NCBI RefSeq assembly: GCF_014873875.1
Contig: NZ_JADBEM010000001.1
Location: 8,990,001 to 9,054,000, forward strand
Source: Actinopolymorpha pittospori
GTDB lineage: Bacteria; Actinomycetota; Actinomycetes; Propionibacteriales; Actinopolymorphaceae
Reading direction: 5' to 3'
Length of the DNA: 64,000 nt
Shown here: one piece after another, positions 24,006-32,872 of the stretch
Position numbering within the stretch: position 1 is the first letter of the stretch
How the letters are laid out: every line of letters begins with the position of its first letter
The notes under the pieces: model-generated
The model's database searches: none
The model's input: the letters and a program-made list of their open reading frames with translations, nothing else
What the model was told of the DNA's origin: nothing
Made by a program: the position numbers and the translations under genes

Positions 24006-25262
24006 ATGAGCGGGTCCCCGACCCGGGTGTTCGTCGCGAAACTGGCGTCGACGATCGTCTACGACCCACGCGGTGACCAGGTAGGCAGGGCCCGCGACGT
24101 CATCGTCATGCTCCAGCCCCGCAACCAACCGCCCCGCGTACTCGGCCTGGTCGTCGAGGTGCTGGGGCGACGCCGCATCTTCTTGCCGATGACCCGCGTG
24201 ATCAGCATGGACGCCGGCCAGATCGTGACCACCGGGCTGGTCAACATGCGGCGGTTCCAGCAGCGCCCCACCGAGACCCTCGCCCTGGGCGAACTCCTCG
24301 ACCGCAAGGTCACCTTGCGCGAGACGGACGAGGAGGTCACCGTCATCGACCTCGGGATCGAGCAGTCGCGGGGCCGCGACTGGATGGTGGCCAAGGTGGC
24401 GATCCTCAAGCGGGCAAAGCGGTTCGGGCGGCGAGGGCAGACCGCGGTCGTCGACTGGGACGCCGTGACGGGCCTGAGCCTGGTCGAGGAGACGCAGGGC
24501 GCGACCCACCTGCTGGCGACGCTGGAGAGCATGCGCCCCGCCGACCTCGCGAGCGTTCTGCACGACCTCACGCCGAAGCGGCGTTCGGAGGTCGCGGCCG
24601 CCCTCACCGACGAGCGTCTGGCCGACGTGCTCGAGGAGCTGCCGGAGGAGGACCAGGTGGAGATCCTCGGCGCCCTCGACGTCGAACGTGCTGCCGACAT
24701 CATCGAGGAGATGTCCCCCGACGACGCCGCCGACCTGATGGCCGAGCTGCCGCCGGAGACCGCCGACTACCTGCTCACCCTGATGGAGCCGAAGGAGGCG
24801 GAGGACGTACGCCGGCTCCTCAGCTACGAGGAGCACACGGCGGGCGGACTGATGACGACCGCGCCGGTCGTGCTGCCACCGGACGCCACCATCGCCGACG
24901 CGCTCGCCCAGGTCCGCAACCCCGAGCTCACCCCGGCACTGGCCGCGATGGTCTATGTGTGCCGGCCGCCTCTCGAGGCGCCGACCGGCCGGCTGCTCGG
25001 GATCGCACACATCCAGCGTCTCCTGCGCGAGCCCCCGTCCGACCTGATCTCGGGTGTGATCGACACCGAGCTCGAGGCGATGTGGCCGGAGGCGTCCCTG
25101 GAGGAGGTCACGAGCTATCTCGCGACCTACAACCTCGTCGCCGCACCGGTCGTCGACGAGGCCGGGCGGCTGCTCGGCGCCGTGACGGTCGACGACGTGC
25201 TCGACCACCTGCTGCCGGACAACTGGCGCGAGCGGTTCGCGGAGGTGAACCGTGGCGAGTGA
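24006..25262 (+). CDS. CBS-pair and MgtE N-terminal domain protein, lacking the MgtE channel
   Basis: A 418-residue soluble protein. Residues 1-150 form a PRC-barrel-like domain pair (STIVYDPRGDQVGRARD...), 165-270 are the MgtE_N superhelix (MRPADLASVLHDL, DVLEELPEEDQVEIL, MSPDDAADLMAELP), and 280-400 the CBS pair (GGLMTTAPVVLP, GAVTVDDVL). No transmembrane channel follows, so it cannot itself move magnesium; by analogy to MgtE the domains sense Mg2+ or adenine nucleotides. Ribosome site AAGGGG precedes the ATG. It overlaps DUF1003 by 11 bp and is like Rv1232c. Confidence 0.9.
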   Translation: MSGSPTRVFVAKLASTIVYDPRGDQVGRARDVIVMLQPRNQPPRVLGLVVEVLGRRRIFLPMTRVISMDAGQIVTTGLVNMRRFQQRPTETLALGELLDRKVTLRETDEEVTVIDLGIEQSRGRDWMVAKVAILKRAKRFGRRGQTAVVDWDAVTGLSLVEETQGATHLLATLESMRPADLASVLHDLTPKRRSEVAAALTDERLADVLEELPEEDQVEILGALDVERAADIIEEMSPDDAADLMAELPPETADYLLTLMEPKEAEDVRRLLSYEEHTAGGLMTTAPVVLPPDATIADALAQVRNPELTPALAAMVYVCRPPLEAPTGRLLGIAHIQRLLREPPSDLISGVIDTELEAMWPEASLEEVTSYLATYNLVAAPVVDEAGRLLGAVTVDDVLDHLLPDNWRERFAEVNRGE

Positions 25263-25932
25263 CCCGGGCCAGAGCCGCCGCAGTGAGGCCGAACGCCGTA
25301 GCGAGGCCGAACGCCGCTACCTCGAGCGGGGCCGGGGACCTCGGTCGGACAGCCGGCGGCTGGACACTCCGCGCATACCGGGCCGGACGTTCCGGCCGCA
25401 GTACGACCCGGAGCTGTTCGGCCGCTTCGCCGAGACCTTCGCGCGGTTCATGGGCACGGCCCGCTTCATCGCGTACATGACGGTCTTCGTGATCGTCTGG
25501 ATCGGCCTCAACCTGATCGGGATCTACGGACTCAAGTGGGACCCGTACCCGTTCATCCTGCTGAACCTGTTCTTCTCCACCCAGGCCTCCTACGCCGCGC
25601 CGCTGATCCTGCTGGCCCAGAACCGCCAGGAGGCCCGGGACCGCGTCCAGTACGACCAGGACCGCGACATGACCACCCGCACCCGCGCGGACATCGAGTT
25701 CCTGGCCCGCGAGGTGGCGTCCCTGCGGGCGGCCGTCGGCGAGGTCGCCACCCGCGACTACATCCGCTCTGAGCTGCGGGCCCTCCTCGCCGAACTCGAC
25801 GAGCGACGCGACCGTGACCACCGCCCGGACAACCCCGGACACATCCGGTCAGAACCGGAGGGCAGCGGATCGGCGGCGTCGACGCGCGCCGCCGAAGCCC
25901 GCGCTCGAGGTGGCCGTGGCGGGAGCCCGTAG
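25252..25932 (+). CDS. DUF1003 family membrane protein
   Basis: A 226-residue protein of the DUF1003 family, function unknown. An Arg/Glu-rich N-terminus is followed by two membrane helices (AYMTVFVIVWIGLNLIG and PYPFILLNLFFSTQASYAAPLILLAQN, the family signature), then a coiled-coil region (about 130-180) and an Arg/Ser-rich tail. GTG start at 25252 lies inside the end of the CBS/MgtE_N gene, a strong sign of coupling and joint function. Confidence 0.9.
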   Translation: MASDPGQSRRSEAERRSEAERRYLERGRGPRSDSRRLDTPRIPGRTFRPQYDPELFGRFAETFARFMGTARFIAYMTVFVIVWIGLNLIGIYGLKWDPYPFILLNLFFSTQASYAAPLILLAQNRQEARDRVQYDQDRDMTTRTRADIEFLAREVASLRAAVGEVATRDYIRSELRALLAELDERRDRDHRPDNPGHIRSEPEGSGSAASTRAAEARARGGRGGSP

Positions 25933-25942
25933 CATCAGGTGT

Positions 25943-27091
25943 ATGACCGTGCCTACGCAGGAGCAGCTACACGCCGCGCTCGGCGGCGTCCTCGACCCCG
26001 AGATCCGCCGGCCCATCACCGAGCTCGGCATGGTCCGTTCGGTCGAGGTGCGACTGGACGGCACCGCCGAGGTCACCGTCCTGCTGACGGTGGCGGGATG
26101 TCCCATGCGGGAGACCCTCACCCGGGACGTCACCAAGGCGCTGTCGGCCCTGCCCGGCGTGCGTGACGTCGCCGTGACGCTCGACGTGATGAGCGCCGAG
26201 CAGCGCCAGGAGCTGCAGGGCCAGCTCCGAGGCGCGGCACCCGCCAAGGTCAACCCCTTCGCCAAGCCCGAGTCGCTCACCCGGATCTACGCGATCGCGT
26301 CCGGCAAGGGCGGCGTCGGCAAGTCCTCGGTGACGGTCAACCTCGCTGTCGCGATGGCCAGCCAGGGCCTCAAGGTCGGCCTCCTCGACGCCGACGTCTA
26401 CGGCCACTCGGTGCCGGCCATGGTGGGCATCGCCGACCTGCGGCCCACCCGCGTCGAAGAGATGATCATGCCGGTCCCGGCCTACGACGTGAAGGTCATG
26501 AGCATCGGCATGCTCAAGCCCGGCCGTCAGCACGTGGTCGCGTGGCGTGGTCCGATGCTCGACCGCGCCCTCGGTCAGATGCTCTCCGACGTCTACTGGG
26601 GCGACCTCGACATCCTCCTGCTCGACCTGCCGCCCGGCACCGGCGACATGGCGATCTCGGTCGGCCAGCAGCTCACCAACGCCGAGGTCGTGGTCGTCAC
26701 CACCCCCCAGGAGGCCGCCGCCGAGGTCGCCGAGCGGGCGGGGACGATCGCCTCGATGCTGCACCAGAAGGTCGTCGGCGTGGTCGAGAACATGTCCTGG
26801 CTGCCCTGCCCGCACTGCGGGCCCAGCCACCGGATCGACGTGTTCGGCACCGGCGGTGGAACCCGCGTGGCCGCGACCCTGAGCGAGCGGTTCGGTTACG
26901 ACGTTCCGCTGCTCGCGGAGATCCCGCTCGACCCTCGGCTGCGGACCGGTGGCGACGCCGGTGTGCCGGTCGTGATCGACGACCCGGGGGCCGCCGCCTC
27001 CGACGTGCTGGCCGGTCTCGCCAAGCAACTCGCCGACCGCCGGCCGAGTCTGGTAGGTCGTTCCCTCGGCTTGACGCCGACCGGGAGCTGA
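25943..27091 (+). CDS. mrp: Mrp/NBP35 family ATP-binding Fe-S cluster carrier
   Basis: A 382-residue protein with an N-terminal DUF59/MIP18 domain (1-95) and a ParA-like P-loop domain. The deviant Walker A is SGKGGVGKSS (K127), switch II DLPPGTGD, and CPHC (C289 and C292) is the bridging cluster site. It assembles and transfers Fe-S clusters to apoproteins in the cytosol. Eleven bases separate it from DUF1003, so it ends the three-gene operon. Orthologous to Rv1229c by sequence and place. Confidence 0.95.
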   Translation: MTVPTQEQLHAALGGVLDPEIRRPITELGMVRSVEVRLDGTAEVTVLLTVAGCPMRETLTRDVTKALSALPGVRDVAVTLDVMSAEQRQELQGQLRGAAPAKVNPFAKPESLTRIYAIASGKGGVGKSSVTVNLAVAMASQGLKVGLLDADVYGHSVPAMVGIADLRPTRVEEMIMPVPAYDVKVMSIGMLKPGRQHVVAWRGPMLDRALGQMLSDVYWGDLDILLLDLPPGTGDMAISVGQQLTNAEVVVVTTPQEAAAEVAERAGTIASMLHQKVVGVVENMSWLPCPHCGPSHRIDVFGTGGGTRVAATLSERFGYDVPLLAEIPLDPRLRTGGDAGVPVVIDDPGAAASDVLAGLAKQLADRRPSLVGRSLGLTPTGS

Positions 27092-27111
27092 GCCGTCTCG
27101 ACGTCACCGGA

Positions 27112-27148
27112 CGCCGACCGGGGTGCTGAGGAAACTCTCCGGTCGGCG
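27112..27148. terminator. bidirectional terminator between mrp and tatB
   Basis: CGCCGACCGG / CCGGTCGGCG, perfect 10-bp arms with a 17-nt loop, between convergent genes. A second weaker repeat GGGCGGCC / GGCCGCCC (27154-27193) lies next to it. Confidence 0.6.
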
Positions 27149-27206
27149 GAGGTGGGCGGCCCTTCGGGCAGAACCGATGTCCGCAGGCCGCCCGCGCGGC
27201 CGAGGC

Positions 27207-27797
27207 TCAGGTGGCCTCGAGGTCGTAGACCGGGCGACGGTCCTTGGTCGCGTCGGTGTCGGCCGGCTGGTCGGCGGTGTCTTCCACCGACCGCGCGTCA
27301 GACCCGTCACTCTCGTCAGCGCCCAGCCGGGCAGTGCCGTTGAGCTGGTCGCTGTCGTCCGTGCGGTCGACACCGTTCACGTGGTCGGTGTCCTTGGCCG
27401 GCTCGGCGCCGTTCGCCCCGTCACTGCCGTTGACGTGATCGCTGCCGTTGACCGAACCGTTGCTGGACCCGTTGCTGGACTTCGAGTCGTCGTCGACGCT
27501 GACCCGCAGGTCGTTGCGCAGGTCGAGGTCGCGGTCCACGCGCAGGTCGTCCTCGTCGATGCCGGACAGAACGTGCTTGCGGACGAAGTTGCGCGGGTTC
27601 AGATCGGCGATGTCCAGGTCCTCGAACTCAGGTCCCAGCTCGCGGCCCAGCTCGCGCCGGGCGTTGTTCGCCATGGACCGGACCTGGCGGATACCGCGGG
27701 CGGCCTGCCGGGCGATATCGGGCAACCGGTCGGGCCCGAAGATGAACAGCGCGGCAATAGCCAGCACGAGAAACTCGGGGGCACCGATGTCGAACAC
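27207..27797 (-). CDS. tatB: Sec-independent protein translocase subunit TatB
   Basis: A 196-residue TatB. The N-terminal helix MFDIGAPEFLVLAIAALFIFGPDRLP carries the conserved Glu8 and the FGP hinge, followed by the amphipathic helix. After about residue 105 the tail is disordered and strongly acidic with repeats of NG and SD (SSNGSSNGSVNGSDHVNGSD). Forms the substrate-binding part of the twin-arginine translocase with TatC; the esterase at 16691 in this window is a Tat client. Fifth gene of the sigE operon, as Rv1224 is in Mycobacterium. Confidence 0.95.
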   Translation of the reverse strand: MFDIGAPEFLVLAIAALFIFGPDRLPDIARQAARGIRQVRSMANNARRELGRELGPEFEDLDIADLNPRNFVRKHVLSGIDEDDLRVDRDLDLRNDLRVSVDDDSKSSNGSSNGSVNGSDHVNGSDGANGAEPAKDTDHVNGVDRTDDSDQLNGTARLGADESDGSDARSVEDTADQPADTDATKDRRPVYDLEAT

Positions 27798-27900
27798 CCG
27801 CCCAGGGTAACCCCCCTCGGCGATCTCTGCTCGGGGCCTGCCACACCGGTCCAGCCCCGGCCAGTCCCACCGATACCGATCGATACGGGACGTGGCGAAG

Positions 27901-29313
27901 TCAGCCGGTTTCCTGCCCGAGAGTGACGATGACCTTGTGCTGGTCTCCGCCGCGCTCGTAGACGAGCTCGACCCGCTGCCCCGGCACGTGACTGCGGATC
28001 TGGACGATCAGGTCGTCGGCGCCGTTGACCTTGTGCCCGTTGATCACGGTCACGACGTCGCCCCTTCGAAGGCCGGCGCGGGCCGCGGCGCTGCCGGGCT
28101 CGACGTCGCCGAGGCGGGCGCCCGGACCCTGGTAACTCACGTCGACGACGGCCCCGACCACGGGGTAGACGGCGTGCCCGGTTCTGATGATCTGGTCGGC
28201 GGTGCGTCGGGCCTGGTTGATCGGGATGGAGAACCCGAGGCCGATGCTGCCCTGCTGCTCGCTCTCGTTGAACCCGCTGCGGTCGCCGACCGTCGCGATC
28301 GCGGAGTTGACCCCGACCACCTCCGCGCGCAGGTTGACCAGCGGGCCGCCGGAGTTGCCGGGGTTGATCGCCGCGTCGGTCTGCAGCGCGTTGATGTAGG
28401 ACATCTCGCTCTCGCCTCCGCCGGCGGTGACCGGACGGTTGCGGGCGCTGACGATCCCGGTGGTGACGGTCCCGGCGAGCCCCAGCGGGGAGCCGAGCGC
28501 GACCACGGGCTCACCGACCAGCACCTTGTCGGAGTTGCCGAGTGCCACCGGCTTGAGGTTCTTGACGCCCTTCACCCGGATCACGGCGAGGTCGTAGGAC
28601 GGACTCCGGCCCACGACCGTCGCCGTCGCCTCGTCCCCGTTGTTGAACGCGACCTTGATCTCGCCGCCGGACGCGCTGGCGACGACATGGTTGTTGGTCA
28701 GGATGTAGCCGTCGTCGCGGAGCACGAATCCCGAGCCACCCACCCGACCCTGCGCGGCCGCGACGGAGATCTGCACGACGCTCGGCAACAGCGCGCCCGC
28801 GACGGTGGCGGCGCTTTCCGGCTTCGGGAACGCCGACGCCCTGGAGCCGAGCTCGTCGGTGGGCTGGGGCGGGGCACTGGTGATCAGCGCCGGCCCCCAG
28901 CGCAGCGTCGCGAAGACACCGGCACTGGCCCCCAGCGTGGCCGCGACGAGCGCGAGGACCACCCCGACGACGATGAGGACGTTCCGGCGGGGCAGGCGGC
29001 CTCCGGTGCCGGTGGTGGGGCTCCCGTTGCTCCCGTTCCCGTTGTTACCTGGTCCCGTCGGCGGCAGACCGAAGGGACGGGGTGCCGGTCCGGAGCCGTT
29101 GCCGGCGGCGGGATGCGCCCAGGCCGGCGGGGGTTCGAAGTCCGGCCGCTCCGTCGGGTAGCCGAAGGGCCGGTTCATCCGTTGGAGGGGGACGCCGGTC
29201 GGCCCCTGCGGGCGGGGCGCCTGCGTCGCATGGGCGTGGTCCGCGGGCGGCGGCGTCGGCCGCTCCGCCCGCCTCTCGCGCCCGTCCTCGAGGCCCTCGC
29301 TTCGCTCCGTCAT
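27901..29313 (-). CDS. HtrA/DegP-like S1C serine protease, membrane anchored
   Basis: A 470-residue envelope protease. Pro/Gly/Asn-rich cytosolic N-terminus (1-105), one membrane helix (VLIVVGVVLALVAATLGAS, near 112-130), trypsin-like domain with H209 (NNHVV), D241 (SYDLAVI) and S321 (GNSGGPL), and a PDZ domain (GARLGDVEPGSAAARAGLRRGDVV) that recognises unfolded ends. It degrades or refolds misfolded exported proteins. ATG at 29313 is preferred to GTG at 29337, since GGAAGGG lies 11 bases upstream. Placed between rseB and tatB, so probably induced by SigE. Confidence 0.94.
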   Translation of the reverse strand: MTERSEGLEDGRERRAERPTPPPADHAHATQAPRPQGPTGVPLQRMNRPFGYPTERPDFEPPPAWAHPAAGNGSGPAPRPFGLPPTGPGNNGNGSNGSPTTGTGGRLPRRNVLIVVGVVLALVAATLGASAGVFATLRWGPALITSAPPQPTDELGSRASAFPKPESAATVAGALLPSVVQISVAAAQGRVGGSGFVLRDDGYILTNNHVVASASGGEIKVAFNNGDEATATVVGRSPSYDLAVIRVKGVKNLKPVALGNSDKVLVGEPVVALGSPLGLAGTVTTGIVSARNRPVTAGGGESEMSYINALQTDAAINPGNSGGPLVNLRAEVVGVNSAIATVGDRSGFNESEQQGSIGLGFSIPINQARRTADQIIRTGHAVYPVVGAVVDVSYQGPGARLGDVEPGSAAARAGLRRGDVVTVINGHKVNGADDLIVQIRSHVPGQRVELVYERGGDQHKVIVTLGQETG

Positions 29314-29370
29314 CCCGGCCCGCCCTTCCCTCGTCACCCGGCAGTGGCGCGGCTGCGCACCAGCATTTCG

Positions 29371-30513
29371 TCAGTCGAAGGGATTCAACCAGGAGACCAT
29401 CCGAGCCATGCCCCGGTCCAGTCGTTGGGCAAGGCCAGCTCCTGTCGTGGTGGGTACAGTCCGCGGAAATGCCGCAACCGCGGCATCCAGACCCTGGGGC
29501 GTATCACACACGACGGTGTAAACCAGCCCGTTGTCGGCCCACACCGCGTACGACGACAAGCCGTACCTCACGTACACCTCACCGCTGGACATCACCCGCC
29601 GGGTGAAACCCGAAAGGGCCGAGGCGTCCAGCCGGCCGCGCTGCTCGAAGACGGAGGTGCCGACGAGACCGTCGGTGTAGGAGAGGTGCAGGGTGCGCCC
29701 GCCGTCGGTCCGGCGTACGTCGTGCAGCACCGGGCCCGCCGGGTCGGCGCCGAGCCACGCGTCGCAGCAGTTCCAGCCCTGGGCCGCCAGGTGGGCGTAG
29801 TCGGCCGGAGCGACGACCGCGTTGTCGTCGTCGAGGAGGGTGGGGGGCAGGTGGGACAGCGACGTGGTCCGTACGTCGAGGCTGACGTAGGCGTTGGCCC
29901 GCATGAGTGATCCGTCGGTGTCGTAGAGCTCCCGGCGCAACACGAGGCCGGTCTCGTCGTCGATCCAGAACTTCGCGGCGGGCGTTCCCTCGCGGCGATC
30001 CGCCTCGACCACGACCGCGGACCGGCCGACGGAGCTTCCCGGCCCGACGAGGGAGAGACGGTAGGCGCGGGCCAGGTCGGCCAGGCTGCCGAGGCCCCTG
30101 CTCGCGCCGTCCCGGGCGGCGTCGGCGGGACCCGCGTCCCTGGCCACGAAGGCGGCGGCGTTCTTGGTGGAGCCGCCGTGGATCTGGATCGCCGTCCCGC
30201 GGCCCGGGACGTTCGTGACGTCGACGAGTTCGGACGCGCTGACCACGGCGTTCCAGACGGCCACGAACTGCGTGCCCGAGTAGGCCGTGGATTCTTCGGC
30301 GGCCGCCGCCCTGCGCAGGGCCTCGACCGCCGCCACGTCGTCGACGTCACGGGCGCCAGGCTGTGGCGTGGGCTGCGGATCGCGACCGCTGGGGGGACGG
30401 ACGCCGCTGCCGGCCGCCGCGCCCGCCGGCAGGCCCGTGGTGAGGAGGAGCCCGGCAAGGACGGCGAGCGCCACCAGCCGGATCGATGTCGACGACAGGG
30501 GGCGCGTCACCAC
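29371..30513 (-). CDS. rseB: RseB/MucB-like sigma-E regulatory protein
   Basis: A 380-residue secreted protein. Signal sequence LVALAVLAGLLLTTGLPAGAAAG at about 12-34, then a MucB/RseB N-terminal domain (LoIA/LppX-like half-barrel; YSGTQFVAVWN, KFWIDDETGLVLRRELYD, VMSSGEVYVRYGLSSYAVWADNG). In E. coli RseB binds the anti-sigma factor outside the membrane and shields it from proteolysis. Its GTG start is five bases after the rseA stop. RseB is absent from the Mycobacterium sigE locus as I recall it, so this operon is fuller. Its C-terminal part is atypical, so partner binding is inferred. Confidence 0.88.
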   Translation of the reverse strand: MVTRPLSSTSIRLVALAVLAGLLLTTGLPAGAAAGSGVRPPSGRDPQPTPQPGARDVDDVAAVEALRRAAAAEESTAYSGTQFVAVWNAVVSASELVDVTNVPGRGTAIQIHGGSTKNAAAFVARDAGPADAARDGASRGLGSLADLARAYRLSLVGPGSSVGRSAVVVEADRREGTPAAKFWIDDETGLVLRRELYDTDGSLMRANAYVSLDVRTTSLSHLPPTLLDDDNAVVAPADYAHLAAQGWNCCDAWLGADPAGPVLHDVRRTDGGRTLHLSYTDGLVGTSVFEQRGRLDASALSGFTRRVMSSGEVYVRYGLSSYAVWADNGLVYTVVCDTPQGLDAAVAAFPRTVPTTTGAGLAQRLDRGMARMVSWLNPFD

Positions 30514-30517
30514 CGGC

Positions 30518-31111
30518 TCACCTTCCGGCCGGCAGCTCGAGCAGCTCTCGGCCGAAGGAGGCGGTCACCGCACCCGGATCGGACAGGGGGACTTCGGAAG
30601 CGGTGCCGGCGTGCTCGACGGCGTAGCGCTCGACCGGGGGTACGACGCTCACCTCGTCGCGGGTGGGCGGTCCGCCACCGACCGCGAAGGCGGTGACGAG
30701 AGCCATGCTGGCCATCGCGGCCGCCCCGGCCACGCCTACGGTGAGCCGGCGGCGGGACCGGCCCGGTAGGCCGGCGGCGCGGCGCGGCCGACGGGTTCCG
30801 GGCTGGCCGGGTGGGCGAGTCCCGGCCGGCGACCCCGGCCGGGAGGAACGCAGCGGACCCCTGCTGGGTGCGGGGGTGTGGAGGTCGCCCGGTCGCCCGG
30901 AATCGGCCAGTGCGAGCAGACCCGCCTGCAGCGACGCGGAGGGCGCCGGGTCGGGCATCCCCGACAGGAGGGACTTGACGCGGCGCTCGGCGTCCACCTG
31001 GGCGCGACAGTCGTCGCAGTGGGCGAGGTGGGCCAGGATTTCGTCTCGGGACTCGTGGTCGAGCTCGCCGTCGACCAGCGCGGAAAGGCTGGCGCGATCG
31101 TGGCTCACCAC
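30518..31111 (-). CDS. rseA: RseA-like zinc anti-sigma factor
   Basis: A 197-residue membrane anti-sigma factor. The ZAS motif is H28-x3-C32-x2-C35 (ILAHLAHCDDC), preceded by the sigma-binding helix LSALVDGELDHESRDEI. A Pro/Ser/Arg-rich linker leads to one transmembrane helix near 125-147 (VGVAGAAAMASMALVTAFAVG) and a short external tail. It holds SigE inactive until cleaved or oxidised. GTG start at 31111 (or 31108) overlaps the sigE stop, so stoichiometry is fixed by translational coupling. Confidence 0.93.
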   Translation of the reverse strand: MVSHDRASLSALVDGELDHESRDEILAHLAHCDDCRAQVDAERRVKSLLSGMPDPAPSASLQAGLLALADSGRPGDLHTPAPSRGPLRSSRPGSPAGTRPPGQPGTRRPRRAAGLPGRSRRRLTVGVAGAAAMASMALVTAFAVGGGPPTRDEVSVVPPVERYAVEHAGTASEVPLSDPGAVTASFGRELLELPAGR

Positions 31112-31797
31112 GCGTTCCTTTCGGCAGGAACCGTCCGACCGGCGGATCCGGCGGCCTCGGCAGCACCTCCAGTCGCCTGGCCGGCACTGGACTGGTCCCT
31201 CATCGGGCGGATCGTGGTTCGTCCCCCCGCACCGGACTCGACCTGGTTGCGGGGCGGCATACGGTGGGCGAGCGCCTCCCGCAGCTGGGAACGTCCCCGG
31301 TGGATCCGGCTGCGGACCGTTCCGAGCTTGACGCCCAGCGTGGCGGCGATCTCTTCGTAGGAGAGGCCCTCGATGTCACAGAGCACCACGGCCGCGCGGA
31401 ACTCCGGCGGCAGCGCCTCCAGAGCGGCCTGGATGTCGGCGTCGAGGTGCCGGTCGTCGTAGGCCTCGGCCGGGCTCGGCTCGGAGCCGGGCAGGCGCTC
31501 CGGCGCGTCGTCGGGCAGGGCGTCGAACCGGATCCGCTGCCGGCGGCGCGCGAGGTCCAGGAACAGGTTGGTGGTGATGCGGTGCAGCCAGCCCTGGAAG
31601 GTGCCCGGCGTGTAGGTCGACAACGAGCGGAAGACCCGGACGAAGACTTCCTGCGTCAGGTCCTCGGCGTCGTGCCGGTTGCCCGTGAGGCGGTAGGCCA
31701 GGCGGTAGACACGGGACGAGTGTGTGCGGACGATCTCATCCCAGGACGGAGGCGTCCAGGTCTCCGCCGGCGCGGTGCCCGCGAAGTTCTCAGACAT
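31105..31797 (-). CDS. sigE: ECF RNA polymerase sigma factor SigE
   Basis: A 230-residue ECF sigma factor. Region 2 is residues about 18-95 (VYRLAYRLTGNRHDAEDLTQEVFVRVFRSL) and region 4 about 135-190 (ALPPEFRAAVVLCDIEGLSYEEIAATLGVKLGTVRSRIHRGR). A Gly/Arg-rich C-terminal tail of roughly 35 residues continues past region 4. The ATG at 31797 follows GGGAGGTGG at good distance; the frame stays open further upstream, and mycobacterial SigE is known to use several starts. Directs the envelope-stress response; rseA, rseB, htrA and tatB follow in the same direction. Confidence 0.95.
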   Translation of the reverse strand: MSENFAGTAPAETWTPPSWDEIVRTHSSRVYRLAYRLTGNRHDAEDLTQEVFVRVFRSLSTYTPGTFQGWLHRITTNLFLDLARRRQRIRFDALPDDAPERLPGSEPSPAEAYDDRHLDADIQAALEALPPEFRAAVVLCDIEGLSYEEIAATLGVKLGTVRSRIHRGRSQLREALAHRMPPRNQVESGAGGRTTIRPMRDQSSAGQATGGAAEAAGSAGRTVPAERNAW

Positions 31798-32233
31798 CGG
31801 ACCACCTCCCCCACTCCTACCAGTGCCGGATGGGTGCCGGCCGCTGGTTCGCTGTCCAGATCGCCGGCGCGATGCCCTCGTGAGCCGACGCCCCACCGGC
31901 GCTCCGGCAGGTGATCCCATTGTCTCCACCGATGGGCCAAAACGGCTCGGATCCACCCCTGGTCTTAGCCCCTTCTTAGCATCAAGGGACGTCAGGGTTC
32001 GTCCCTTACTTCGCCTCAGGGTCGAGACTGCGCGTATCCGTCATCTCACCCGAGCGTGGCCCGAGGTCACCAAGAGCGACCAGAACCAGTCTGACCAGGT
32101 ACTTGGGACGGTATGTCGGGACGTTGTCGGACCGAGGAGGACTAGGCTTTCGGGCGGACCGGATCACTGTGACCCGCGCGGTGGCTCGAGCGCCACCCCA
32201 CCGGGCCCGACCAAGGAGGTTGTCATCTCCACG
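31798..32233. other. 436-bp divergent intergenic region between sigE and the O-methyltransferase gene
   Basis: No gene. It carries the sigE promoter(s) leftward and the O-methyltransferase promoter rightward. A perfect dyad lies at 31984-32007 and a TCTTAGC direct repeat at about 31962-31980. I found no clear GGAAC/GTT-type SigE autoregulatory promoter by eye. Confidence 0.5.
31984..32007. promoter_or_regulatory. 7-bp perfect dyad AAGGGAC - 10 bp - GTCCCTT in the sigE upstream region
   Basis: Arms at 31984-31990 and 32001-32007, centres 17 bp apart, in an AT-richer patch. The size suits a dimeric regulator; it could also be a weak hairpin. Confidence 0.35.
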
Positions 32234-32860
32234 ATGAAGCCCGCCACGTGGGCATACGCCGAGGGTTTTGTCGCCGAGGACGACGTACTCATCCGGGCCC
32301 GGGCCCGCGCCGCGGAGGTCGGGGCGATGCCGATCGGCCAGGGCGGTGGCGCGACCCTGCGCTTCCTCACCTCCGTGCTGAACGCGAAGAGCGTGGTCGA
32401 GATCGGCACCGGCTGCGGTGTCTCCGGCATCTGGATGCTCCGCGGCATGCGCCCCGACGGCATCCTGACCAGTGTCGACGTCGAGGCCGAGCACCAGCGG
32501 CTCGCGCGGGAGTCCTACTCCGAGGCGGGCATCGCTCCGCAGCGTACCCGCCTGATCACCGGTCGCGCCCTCGACGTCCTCCCCCGGCTCACCGACGGCG
32601 CCTACGACCTGGTGTTCTGCGACGCCGACAAGAACGAGTACACCGAGTACTACGAAGAGGCGCTGCGGCTGCTGCGGCCCGGCGGTGTCGTGGCGATCGA
32701 CAACACGCTGTGGCACGACCGGGTGGCCGACCCGGCCCAGCGCGACCCCGCGACGGTGACGATCCGGGAGCTGGGCAAGCGGATCCTCGACGACGACCGG
32801 GTGGTCCCGGTGCTGCTCGCCGCCGGCGACGGCCTGCTCTGCGCGACCAAGCGCGGCTGA
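32234..32860 (+). CDS. SAM-dependent O-methyltransferase
   Basis: A 208-residue class I methyltransferase of the O-methyltransferase_3 (catechol-OMT-like) family, as Rv1220c beside sigE. SAM-binding VVEIGTGCGVSGIWM, SVDVEAEHQRLARE, metal-binding FCDADKNEY and VAIDNTLWHDRV are all seen. AGGAGG lies 14 bases before ATG 32234, longer than ideal, but no other in-frame start fits. The methyl acceptor is unknown; the conserved position beside sigE suggests a role under envelope stress, which is inference. Confidence 0.92.
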   Translation: MKPATWAYAEGFVAEDDVLIRARARAAEVGAMPIGQGGGATLRFLTSVLNAKSVVEIGTGCGVSGIWMLRGMRPDGILTSVDVEAEHQRLARESYSEAGIAPQRTRLITGRALDVLPRLTDGAYDLVFCDADKNEYTEYYEEALRLLRPGGVVAIDNTLWHDRVADPAQRDPATVTIRELGKRILDDDRVVPVLLAAGDGLLCATKRG

Positions 32861-32872
32861 GGAGCGGCCACC

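Noticed and set aside
31798..32233. SigE autoregulatory promoter (GGAAC-N18-GTT)
   Set aside because: No convincing match on the minus strand in this region by eye.
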